A stretch of DNA of 9,832 nucleotides from Spirochaetales bacterium (GTDB lineage: Bacteria > Spirochaetota > Spirochaetia > DSM-27196 > SLST01). Every line of letters begins with the position of its first letter. Position 1 is the stretch's first letter. Under the pieces are notes generated by a model. The model did no database searches and had not been told where the DNA came from. It saw nothing but the letters and a program-made list of their open reading frames with translations. Shown here piece by piece: positions 1 to 5,724 of the stretch. Both the position numbers and the translations under genes were made by a program. The stretch covers positions 1-9,832 of the forward strand of contig DAOWMR010000069.1 of NCBI GenBank assembly GCA_030642995.1. Reading direction: 5' to 3'.

Positions 1-419
1 CCCCCAAACAGAATGATCCGACCGAATCCTCGTTCCACCATCCCGGGAAGAACACCACTGACAAGGAGCGCCGGCAGGGTGAGATTCAGCCCAATCATCT
101 GTTCCCACTGCTCAGCAGCGGTCTCGCCAACCAGGCCTTCCAGATACGGTCCAAACGAGACGACCAGAACATCCACGTCACCGGCAAAGCCCAACAGTGC
201 CGAAGCGTCGCTTGGATTCACTATTTCCTGGAGATGGACGGCAACCGGCTCAGCATAGCTCCGAGCATGCGCGGCTACCGCTTCAAGCCGCTCCAGGTTG
301 TGTCCCCCGTGGATGAGTAGCTGAGCGCCACGCTGCGCAAGCGCCACGGAAACGGCGGCGCCGATTCCCCCACTGCCTCCGACCACGAGCGCGCGGCGCC
401 CTGCAAGGAACTTCTCCAT
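1..419 (-). CDS. Short-chain dehydrogenase/reductase (SDR), N-terminal part, cut by window edge
   Basis: About 139 residues are visible. The protein opens with a beta-strand and a glycine-rich NAD(P)-binding loop, GGSGGIG at residues 14-20, the SDR Rossmann signature (TGxxxGxG in classical members, with the Thr replaced by Gly here). A helix and the stretch ending in LLIHGG follow. The strand that usually ends in NNAG reads VVSFGPY. NLTLPALL matches the helix-4 region with its conserved Asn. The catalytic Ser-Tyr-Lys lies beyond the window, so substrate and activity cannot be judged. The family oxidises or reduces alcohols and ketones with NAD(P)(H), for example in fatty-acid or sugar metabolism. 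The start at 419 is chosen because the glycine loop falls at its usual distance and an extended -10 promoter sits just upstream. There is no ribosome-binding site, so the mRNA may be leaderless. It is divergent from the gene at 500. Confidence 0.82.
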   Translation of the reverse strand, partial: MEKFLAGRRALVVGGSGGIGAAVSVALAQRGAQLLIHGGHNLERLEAVAAHARSYAEPVAVHLQEIVNPSDASALLGFAGDVDVLVVSFGPYLEGLVGETAAEQWEQMIGLNLTLPALLVSGVLPGMVERGFGRIILFG

Positions 420-429
420 ATTGACGGGG

Positions 430-438
430 AGTATACCA
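430..438 (-). promoter_or_regulatory. Extended -10 promoter for the SDR gene
   Basis: Read on the minus strand, 438-430 is TGGTATACT, a TGn-extended -10 element with five of six matches to TATAAT. No convincing -35 box lies 16-18 bases upstream, as is common for extended -10 promoters. The expected start near 423 leaves only about four bases before the ATG at 419. Confidence 0.5.
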
Positions 439-442
439 GTTT

Positions 443-472
443 TTGACCAAGCGGCGGTTCTGCTGCTATACT
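443..472 (+). promoter_or_regulatory. Sigma-70 promoter for the secreted protein gene
   Basis: TTGACC (443-448), an 18-base spacer, then TATACT (467-472). The -10 is preceded by TGC, giving a TGn-extended -10. The expected start near 479 leaves a 21-base leader that carries the GGGGAGG ribosome-binding site before the ATG at 500. This is the strongest promoter-like sequence in the window. It lies back to back with the SDR promoter, so the two may compete for polymerase. Confidence 0.65.
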
Positions 473-499
473 GGAATTATCATCTTCCAGGGGAGGCCT

Positions 500-967
500 A
501 TGAGACGTGCCATCCTTGCCCTGTTGCTCGTCGTCGGAGCTGTTGCTTTTGCCGCTCCAGCTGATGACTTCAGCAGTGTCATAGATTTTTCCATTTCCAC
601 TGCAGAGCTTGTCGAACTCGTCCAGGCCGGGCAAGACGATCGCATTGATCCGAAGAAACTCCTGATCCTGCAAGGCTCGGTAGCCTCAACTCTGGTGCTG
701 GATCCAACGGTGGAAACCTACCAGGCTCTGGTGGAACTCGTCGCGAGCCAATGGGTGGGGTTGGAGGACATTGAGGTCTACCGGGTCTACGTGTTGCTTG
801 AGGGACCGGAATTCTCAAATCGAGTGGTTGACCGACTCCCCCGGGATCCCGGACCGGAAATCATCCTCACCAACAGCGAGATCATCGTGGTGGCGGCATT
901 CATTGGAGTTGCTGAGGGCGATGACGGCTCGGCCATTCCCGTTGTTACTGCCGTCGCCGTGCGTTAG
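500..967 (+). CDS. Small secreted protein of unknown function
   Basis: A 155-residue protein that I do not recognise. The first 18 or so residues form a signal peptide: two Arg, a hydrophobic core of Leu, Val and Ala, and a likely signal peptidase I site after AFA (residues 16-18). There is no lipobox Cys, so the mature protein of about 137 residues should be periplasmic or exported. The mature part is acidic and has no Cys, repeat or metal motif that I can see. Its C-terminal third contains hydrophobic strand-like stretches (IILTNSEIIVVAAFIGVAE) that suggest a small alpha/beta fold. The ATG at 500 is preferred over upstream starts because GGGGAGG (490-496) lies at good spacing and the signal peptide starts there. 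The stop overlaps the convergent activator's stop by four bases, leaving no room for a terminator. Confidence 0.75.
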   Translation: MRRAILALLLVVGAVAFAAPADDFSSVIDFSISTAELVELVQAGQDDRIDPKKLLILQGSVASTLVLDPTVETYQALVELVASQWVGLEDIEVYRVYVLLEGPEFSNRVVDRLPRDPGPEIILTNSEIIVVAAFIGVAEGDDGSAIPVVTAVAVR

Positions 968-2094
968 CCGAACTGGATGTCAATCCCGCGCACCGGCGTG
1001 CTCTCGGCACATACCTCAGCACGTTGGACTACGTTGCGCAGTTCGCGGATATTTCCCGGCCAGTCGTAAGCCGACAGCCGCGCCAGCGCATCCATACTGA
1101 ACCTGTTTCCCTCCGTAAGCTCTCCGACATCGTCGGAGAAATGCTGCACGAGCAGGGGGATGTCCTCCCGACGATGACGCAGGGGCGGAATCGTAACCTG
1201 GAGCACATTCAATCGATAGTAAAGATCCGCCCGAAAATCTCCGTGGGCAAGGGCGCTCTTGAGATCCCGGTTGGTCGCAGCTACGATGCGCAGATCAGCT
1301 CGCCGTTCCTCGGTCCCACCCATGCGGTGGAATCGCCCGTTCTCAAGGGCGCGGAGGAGCTTCACCTGATTGGCCGGCGCCAATTCACCTACCTCATCGA
1401 GGAATAGCGTCCCGCCGTCCGCAAGCTCAAAGGCGCCGGCCCGCCTGATTGCTCCCGTATACGCCCCGCGCTCGGTCCCGAACATCTCGGACTCGAAGAG
1501 CTGCTCCGGAAGTGCCCCGCAATTGCGAGCTTGAAAGGGGCCGTCGGAACGTGTGGAGAGGCGGTGGACCGCCTGGGCGACCAACTCCTTCCCGACCCCG
1601 CTCTCACCCACGATGAGGACAGGCGCATCGGACCGTGAAACTCGCCGAATCATCGTGCGAAGACGTTCCATCACTGGACTCACTCCGATGAGATCGCAAA
1701 GCTCTGATTCCCCTTCGGCACTCGCTGTGACCCTCGAATGTGCCGCAAGCGCACGCAGACAGCACTCCCGAACATCCTTTGCGCACAGCGGTCTCACGAT
1801 CACGTCAAATGCTCCCGCTTGCACCGCCGCTACGATTCGTCGCGAATCTCCATTGCCGACGATCGATATGACCGGTGGGGCGTCGGCTTGGCCCGCAAGG
1901 CGGGCGACGAGTTCCATACCGTTGACGTCCGGGAGATCCAGACTTACAAAGACGATATCGGGCTCGTTGTCGCGGACAAAATCGACCGACAGTGTTCCAT
2001 GAGGATACGGGATGATCTGGTGCCGGTTGTCCAACAAGTGGCCGATTATCGAATGTGTGTGAGGAACATCATCAATCACGACAACACGCACCAT
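964..2094 (-). CDS. Sigma-54-dependent activator with degenerate receiver and no DNA-binding domain
   Basis: A 376-residue NtrC-type activator. Residues 1-115 are receiver-like. The acidic pair D8-D9 is kept, but the phospho-acceptor position is S51 (context DIVFVSLDLPD), the switch Thr is V79 and the conserved Lys is R101. Residues 134-360 are the AAA+ domain: Walker A GESGVGKE (163-170), sigma-54-contacting loop GAYTGA (210-215, a Tyr variant of GAFTGA), Walker B GGTLFLDE (227-234), sensor I ATNRD (273-277), arginine-finger segment FRADLYYRL (287-295) and sensor II WPGNIREL (345-352). The protein ends 24 residues later without the usual Fis-type helix-turn-helix. The known role of the family is ATP-driven remodelling of the RNA polymerase-sigma-54 closed complex. 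DNA-binding-domain-less members are known (FlgR of Helicobacter, CtcC of Chlamydia). The start at 2094 is chosen over an ATG 33 bases upstream because GGAG precedes it and the receiver strand begins there. The target is unknown. Confidence 0.92.
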   Translation of the reverse strand: MVRVVVIDDVPHTHSIIGHLLDNRHQIIPYPHGTLSVDFVRDNEPDIVFVSLDLPDVNGMELVARLAGQADAPPVISIVGNGDSRRIVAAVQAGAFDVIVRPLCAKDVRECCLRALAAHSRVTASAEGESELCDLIGVSPVMERLRTMIRRVSRSDAPVLIVGESGVGKELVAQAVHRLSTRSDGPFQARNCGALPEQLFESEMFGTERGAYTGAIRRAGAFELADGGTLFLDEVGELAPANQVKLLRALENGRFHRMGGTEERRADLRIVAATNRDLKSALAHGDFRADLYYRLNVLQVTIPPLRHRREDIPLLVQHFSDDVGELTEGNRFSMDALARLSAYDWPGNIRELRNVVQRAEVCAESTPVRGIDIQFG

Positions 2095-2112
2095 TACAAA
2101 GCTCCAGAATCT

Positions 2113-2141
2113 ATAGTATACCACCAAGAATGCGAAGTCAA
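2113..2141 (-). promoter_or_regulatory. Sigma-70 promoter for the sigma-54 activator gene
   Basis: On the minus strand: TTGACT (2141-2136), then either TACTAT (2118-2113) at 17 bases or TATACT (2120-2115) at 15 bases. The second -10 is preceded by TGG, giving an extended -10. The expected start is near 2106-2108, leaving a leader of about 12 bases with GGAG before the ATG at 2094. The activator gene is therefore probably under housekeeping control rather than sigma-54 control. Confidence 0.55.
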
Positions 2142-2216
2142 GGGTATTCTGGAGAAAACTGAGCTTTATAAGATATAGCAGGGTGTTGGTGCTCTACCTG
2201 CACGAGGAGGGCGTGC

Positions 2217-2228
2217 ATGAGTGGGTAA
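2217..2228 (+). other. Three-codon mini-ORF (Met-Ser-Gly-stop) under a strong ribosome-binding site
   Basis: GAGGAGG at 2204-2210 is a near-perfect Shine-Dalgarno sequence. Seven bases after it comes ATG AGT GGG TAA. The in-frame GTG of the fxsA-like gene (2221) lies inside this mini-ORF in another frame, ten bases from the same ribosome-binding site. Either the GTG is the true start and the mini-ORF is coincidental, or ribosomes translate the mini-ORF and reinitiate at ATG 2248 or ATG 2284. Confidence 0.3.
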
Positions 2229-2694
2229 TCTCGGGATAGAGTGTAGCATGCGCCGACGACCGGGGCTTCTGACGATAGTTCACATGGACAGCGTGACGCG
2301 CGTGCTCTTCGTTCTGTTGCTCGCCTCTCTCCTGATGATCGGCGATGGATATGTCCTGATCCTGGTATCACGATTCGTTGGCATATACCTGCTCCTGGCA
2401 GTGGAAGCAGCCACCGGGCTCATTGCCGTCATCGCCATCCTCAGTTCGTACCGGCACACAGTGATGCGTATTCGGGAGGCGGTGCGCGAGGACCGGTACC
2501 CGGGCGCGGAGTTTCGAGCGCTCTCATGCCTCTGGGTGGGCGCGGCCTGCCTGGTATTGCCGGGGTTTGTTACCGATGCGCTCGGTATTGCGGTACTGCT
2601 TTCCCCAATACGTTGGGGTGTCGGGTTCTGGATTGAACGCGCGGGCAGGAATAGCTTTGAAGAGCTCTATCAGTACCTCAAGCTGGAACAGTGA
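2221..2694 (+). CDS. fxsA: FxsA-family cytoplasmic membrane protein
   Basis: 157 residues from GTG 2221. The hydrophobic helix VLFVLLLASLLMIGDGYVLILVS is followed by VGIYLLLAVEAATGLIAVIAIL, a short charged loop (RIREAVREDRYPGAEF), and LVLPGFVTDALGIAVLLSPIR. The PGF-TDALG...LL-P-R segment is the hallmark of the FxsA family, integral membrane proteins of poorly known role; E. coli FxsA influences phage T7 exclusion by the F plasmid. Three to four membrane segments are expected. The start is uncertain. Only GTG 2221 is served by the strong ribosome-binding site at 2204-2210. By family alignment, however, the first helix should begin near the N terminus, which fits ATG 2284 (136 residues). It is divergent from the sigma-54 activator and convergent with the WecG-like gene across the inverted-repeat element. 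Confidence 0.8.
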   Translation: MGNLGIECSMRRRPGLLTIVHMDSVTRVLFVLLLASLLMIGDGYVLILVSRFVGIYLLLAVEAATGLIAVIAILSSYRHTVMRIREAVREDRYPGAEFRALSCLWVGAACLVLPGFVTDALGIAVLLSPIRWGVGFWIERAGRNSFEELYQYLKLEQ

Positions 2695-2696
2695 AT

Positions 2697-2847
2697 AACT
2701 GCCGCGAAGAATGGTGATGGAATGGGTCTATCTGCCCAAACCATAGTGTTTTGTGCGCCCAGCTTCGCCGGTACACCGCGATTCGCCCTCATTGTGCTGC
2801 TGTGCGGCTATTTAGGTGAGGGCCCATCACCATTCTTCGCGGCAGTT
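2697..2847. repeat. 151-bp element bounded by a perfect 24-bp inverted repeat
   Basis: Bases 2697-2720 and 2824-2847 are exact reverse complements over 24 positions, starting AACTGCCGCGAAG on the left and ending CTTCGCGGCAGTT on the right. They enclose 103 bases. Within those, three smaller hairpins can be drawn: 2723-2727 with 2734-2738; 2766-2771 with 2776-2780 (one bulged C, TACA loop); and 2785-2791 with 2817-2823, a perfect 7-bp stem abutting the right arm. Together they would make a long helix closing a multi-branch loop. There is no ORF inside, no T-run after either arm and no clear target-site duplication. The element starts two bases after the fxsA stop and ends 15 bases before the stop of the opposing gene. 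It could be a MITE-like repeat, a structured RNA, or a shared 3' end or insulator for convergent transcripts. Confidence 0.85.
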
Positions 2848-2862
2848 CAGAAGAGTAGACCG

Positions 2863-3621
2863 CTAGAGCCGAAACACCTTAAAGACGAGTAACAGGATCA
2901 AGTACCACAGGAACACTGGCAACCGCAGAACCCGCCATGGCCGTCTCATGAGTGCTGGCAGGAAATCCAGGCCCCGCTGAAATGCGGTGCGGGAGGTCCG
3001 TTGCCGCCTTTCCGCAATAATATCAAACGTTTCCACCGAACAGAGGGCAATACAGGAACCGAACTCTTTGCGGTGCCGGGATATCCACTTGTCGCCTGCC
3101 GCGATACCCCCGCCGAGAAGAATGAAATCGGGTCCGGCCTTCCTGATTGCAGTGATGATGTCGGATTCCACGATTCTGTTGAAGTACCCGGTGTACCGCC
3201 CGACAAACCGAAGCCCTGGAAACGTTTCTCTCAGGTTCTGTTCCACAGTGCGCAGGCTCAGAGGCGTCCCACCGAGGATATACACCGACCGGTGATTGTC
3301 CTCCAGAGCGCCCAACAGCCGGATGGCAAGATCAAACGGCAGATGTCGAGTGGGGCGCTTATGACGCAGAAATCTCGCGCCTGCCACAACCGATTTGGAT
3401 ACGGGGATTGAAAGCGCCGCATCCTGCGTGCAACGCCGCAACTCGCGGTCCGCCCGGGCTCGCATGAAATCCCACCACCGGAGCAGCATGATCTGGCTCA
3501 CACCGTCCTCGGCGAGCAACGCATCAACGACTTCCGGCAAATCCGTGTTTGCCAGGGAGTGCAGCGGAATTCGCAAGACCTCTATTCGCTCGACGAGATC
3601 ACTTAGTCGGTTGGCCGGCAC
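2863..3621 (-). CDS. WecG/TagA/CpsF-like glycosyltransferase (GT26 type), divergent
   Basis: 252 residues from GTG 3621. The N-terminal half contains NTDLPEVVDALL and PVSKSVVAGARFL. The middle has the nucleotide-sugar fold typical of the family: SVYILGGTPLSLRTVEQNL, then FPGLRFVGRYTGYF, then PDFILLGGGIAAGDKWI. The C terminus resembles the family's GLEWLYRL segment (GLDFLPALMRRPWRVLRL) and ends in a hydrophobic tail with basic residues that should hold it at the membrane. Family members add N-acetylmannosamine-type sugars to lipid-linked intermediates of surface glycans; the substrate here is unknown. The GTG start is chosen because AGGAG lies eight bases upstream. An in-frame ATG at 3687 would add 22 residues, but codon usage there favours a different frame. 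The family's PDG motif seems to read PVS, so activity is uncertain. It lies downstream of the S41 protease on the same strand. Confidence 0.75.
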   Translation of the reverse strand: MPANRLSDLVERIEVLRIPLHSLANTDLPEVVDALLAEDGVSQIMLLRWWDFMRARADRELRRCTQDAALSIPVSKSVVAGARFLRHKRPTRHLPFDLAIRLLGALEDNHRSVYILGGTPLSLRTVEQNLRETFPGLRFVGRYTGYFNRIVESDIITAIRKAGPDFILLGGGIAAGDKWISRHRKEFGSCIALCSVETFDIIAERRQRTSRTAFQRGLDFLPALMRRPWRVLRLPVFLWYLILLLVFKVFRL

Positions 3622-3783
3622 GAGCCACGCTCCTGAAACAAGATCTGCACGGCACCCAGCGCGAAGACCGCGACGGTCTCCGTCCATCCGGGAACCCGCT
3701 CAAGATAGCCGTCGAGCGCCCGCTGTGCAATAGCCGGTGTATACGAGGTAGCAGACGGCCGTATCAGCGAGCGGTGACTTCAC
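3603..3783 (-). other. Possible small ORF with a frame switch between the protease and the glycosyltransferase
   Basis: Between the protease stop and the glycosyltransferase GTG, codon-like composition (G or C at third positions) follows one minus-strand frame from GTG 3783 to about 3720. It then moves to another frame, which runs through ALDGYLERVPGWTETVAVFALG and stops at 3603, overlapping the glycosyltransferase start by 19 bases. Joining the two halves needs a +1 shift near 3700-3725 and would give about 60 residues. I do not recognise the product. It could be a decayed gene, a sequencing error in a small gene, or chance. No slippery heptamer is visible at the switch. Confidence 0.3.
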
Positions 3784-5200
3784 CCTGCTTCAACATCCGA
3801 ACCGCTTCCTGAAGGATCGTATCAAAATCCAGATCGTACGGCGCAACAACATTGTTCTGCCGATTGACTTCATTTCGCACCGCCCGTTTCACCCACCGAT
3901 CCGGGAGATCAAAATCACCTTCCTGAAGCTCAACCACGAAGGAATCAGTCTGGGCGTTTGTTGGTTCACGGTTCTCCTCCACCCAGTCCACGACAACCGG
4001 CGATGAGAGCAACTCGATGTAGGTCTGCTGCTGATCATCATTGAGCTCGGGAGGCAGAACCTCGTGGTCCGGGCTCACGCCGATCTTGTCTATGAATCGG
4101 CCGCTGGGCAGATAGTACTTGGACATGGTGAGACGGAATCCACCGTCCCCGACTCTCCGGATCTGCTGAACCGAACCTTTCCCATAGGAGGTATCGCCGA
4201 GCAGAACCGCACGACCGCGATCCTGCAGCGCCCCGGCAAGAATCTCGGCGGCCGAAGCGGAACCCTCATCAATCAGAACCACGATCGGGAGATCCGCGGG
4301 AACCGCAGTTCCTGATTGCGCAACGAATCGCTCATTCTCGGTGGAAATCCGGCCGGATGTCCCCACGATCGTTCCGCTCGAGAAGAAGAGATCCGCAACC
4401 TTCACGACGGAGTCCAGGAGGCCTCCAGGATTGGATCTGAGATCGATTATCATCGAGGTGTAGTTGTTCCGTTCGAAAAGCTCCAGTGCATCCAGGATTC
4501 GCTCCGTAGTGCGTGGAGTAAAATTGCTGATTCGGAGGAACCCGATCTCTTCCGCAATCATGGCAAACTTCACCGTCGGATACTCAATGATTTCGCGAAC
4601 GATGGTGATCGGGAATACGGCCGTTTGACCGCGGCGGACGTTAATGGTTACCGACGTCTGGGGGACGCCTCTCAGCCGATCAACGGCCTGGTCAATCGAC
4701 ATCTCGTCGGTGGAAAGAAACTCGCCGGTTTCCGGATCTTTTATTCCGAGAATCACGTCACCCGCGCGGACCCCAACCCGATGGGCCGGCGTGTCTTCAA
4801 TTGGGGAAACGACTTCTACGTAACCGGTATCTCCATTGCCATTGTCCGGTCGCTGCTTGGAGATCAGCATCCCAACTCCACCGTACTCGCCGGTGGTTGT
4901 GTCGGTGAGGCTGCGCATGTCGGTTTCGTCGAGGTAGGCGGAGTACGGATCGTCAAGACTATTGAAGAGCCCCTCCAGCGCGCCTTCCAGGAGCATTTCC
5001 GGGTCGACATCCTCAACGTAGTTTTCTTCCACAAATCGGAAGATGTTCTCAAAGATACTCAGGACCCTGTCGGTATCGGAGAAGCTCTGTGCAAACACGG
5101 ATGGTGCAACTGCGAGCAACAACACAAGGCCAACCAATACGGAAGTCAGGCCAACCCAGAATGTTCTCTCTCTTCGCCTTGATCTCTTGTTCTCAGCCAT
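3764..5200 (-). CDS. ctpA: S41-family C-terminal processing protease (CtpA/Prc type)
   Basis: 478 residues. A basic N terminus and a hydrophobic segment (14-36) ending in VFAQ form a signal peptide or anchor, so the enzyme works in the periplasm. An N-terminal helical region (residues 45-100, with NYVEDVDPEMLLEGALEGLF) precedes a PDZ domain (about 105-200, VRAGDVILGI). The S41 core follows: SMIIDLRSNPGGLLDSVV (249-266), the catalytic Ser at S316 in EGSASAAE, and the catalytic Lys K341 with Q345 in YGKGSVQ. These residues are intact, so it should be active. The family cleaves proteins at C-terminal, often hydrophobic tails and takes part in envelope protein maturation and turnover. The C-terminal domain ends with FDTILQEAVRMLKQ. 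The start at 5200 has GGGAG six bases upstream. It is divergent from the membrane protein and lgt operon. Confidence 0.95.
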   Translation of the reverse strand: MAENKRSRRRERTFWVGLTSVLVGLVLLLAVAPSVFAQSFSDTDRVLSIFENIFRFVEENYVEDVDPEMLLEGALEGLFNSLDDPYSAYLDETDMRSLTDTTTGEYGGVGMLISKQRPDNGNGDTGYVEVVSPIEDTPAHRVGVRAGDVILGIKDPETGEFLSTDEMSIDQAVDRLRGVPQTSVTINVRRGQTAVFPITIVREIIEYPTVKFAMIAEEIGFLRISNFTPRTTERILDALELFERNNYTSMIIDLRSNPGGLLDSVVKVADLFFSSGTIVGTSGRISTENERFVAQSGTAVPADLPIVVLIDEGSASAAEILAGALQDRGRAVLLGDTSYGKGSVQQIRRVGDGGFRLTMSKYYLPSGRFIDKIGVSPDHEVLPPELNDDQQQTYIELLSSPVVVDWVEENREPTNAQTDSFVVELQEGDFDLPDRWVKRAVRNEVNRQNNVVAPYDLDFDTILQEAVRMLKQGEVTAR

Positions 5201-5230
5201 TTCCCGCTCCCTGATGAGTAGTGCTACTAC

Positions 5231-5236
5231 AGTATA
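5231..5236 (-). promoter_or_regulatory. Candidate -10 element for the S41 protease gene
   Basis: On the minus strand 5236-5231 is TATACT, inside the palindrome AGTATACT (5231-5238). The expected start near 5224 leaves a leader of about 24 bases containing the GGGAG ribosome-binding site. No good -35 is seen at 16-18 bases (AGAAAA at 17), so strength is uncertain. Confidence 0.35.
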
Positions 5237-5260
5237 CTGACTCTCCCGGTCTGTTTTCTA

Positions 5261-5289
5261 TTGACCGCTCGTCGGTGCATCCGTACTAT
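5261..5289 (+). promoter_or_regulatory. Sigma-70 promoter placing the start at the ATG of the membrane protein and lgt operon
   Basis: TTGACC (5261-5266), a 17-base spacer, TACTAT (5284-5289). The expected transcription start, about seven bases after the -10, is the A of ATG 5296. No ribosome-binding site lies before that ATG. This predicts a leaderless mRNA for the operon. Confidence 0.6.
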
Positions 5290-5295
5290 CGCCGA

Positions 5296-5724
5296 ATGAG
5301 GAAGAGTTCAGGATTGTTCCTTGTAGCGGGAATCTGGGAACTCATTCGATTTGTCGTGGTGTTTCTCTCGTCGGCCGCTGCCCCCGCCGCCATCCCAAAC
5401 GCACACTTGAATCTGCTCTGGCTCGCCGGGCCGGCACTTCTCCTTGCAGCCCTCTTCTTCTCCTCCGCCTACTACCCGGCACACATCCGCGTACACATCC
5501 CGATTCTCCGAATCGGGGCCGCAATCGCCGTGATCACGGATGCGGCGGTAATCATAACGGGAAGCTACGACTGGGCCACGCCCGGCACGGATGCGTCAGT
5601 GATTGGTGGTAGCAGGACCTTGTTCTTGATTGCGTTTGGGATCCTCGTCGTGGATCTCCTTGTGGTCTCGTTTCTGCTCTCGTACCGGCTACCTCCGCGT
5701 GAGCCCCCACCGAGCAAGAAATGA
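5296..5724 (+). CDS. Four-helix integral membrane protein of unknown function, operon partner of lgt
   Basis: 142 residues from ATG 5296, not recognised. Four hydrophobic stretches are visible: about residues 7-28 (LFLVAGIWELIRFVVVFL), 39-59 (LNLLWLAGPALLLAALFF), 70-92 (ILRIGAAIAVITDAAVIITG) and 108-128 (LFLIAFGILVVDLLVVSFLL). A Pro- and Lys-rich tail (RLPPREPPPSKK) follows. Both ends are predicted cytoplasmic by the charged residues flanking the helices. No catalytic or metal-binding motif is apparent. The reading frame is open upstream to 5221, but the promoter at 5261-5289 places the start at this ATG. The stop overlaps the lgt start as ATGA, so lgt is very likely translationally coupled to it. 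A role in lipoprotein or membrane biogenesis is a guess from context only. Confidence 0.75.
   Translation: MRKSSGLFLVAGIWELIRFVVVFLSSAAAPAAIPNAHLNLLWLAGPALLLAALFFSSAYYPAHIRVHIPILRIGAAIAVITDAAVIITGSYDWATPGTDASVIGGSRTLFLIAFGILVVDLLVVSFLLSYRLPPREPPPSKK

Noticed and set aside
2186..2202. Possible sigma-54 -24/-12 site upstream of fxsA (TTGG, ten bases between GG and GC, TGCA)
   Set aside because: The GG-N10-GC spacing is exact and the sigma-54 activator is next door, but the remaining consensus positions mostly mismatch. The site would also place the start downstream of the strong ribosome-binding site. Such matches are frequent by chance.
2697..2847. Inverted-repeat element as an integron attC site
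   Set aside because: The ends read AAC and GTT, as in attC, but the right core does not fit GTTRRRY, the arms have none of the unpaired bases that attC needs, and no integrase or cassette array is visible.
2697..2847. Inverted-repeat element as an ordinary intrinsic terminator
   Set aside because: The 24-bp arms are separated by 103 bases and neither arm is followed by a T-run.
4316..5182. Open frame of 288 codons on the plus strand opposite the S41 protease
   Set aside because: It lies wholly antisense to a protease with intact catalytic motifs, and its translation looks like no family I know. High GC with biased codons commonly leaves such open antisense frames.
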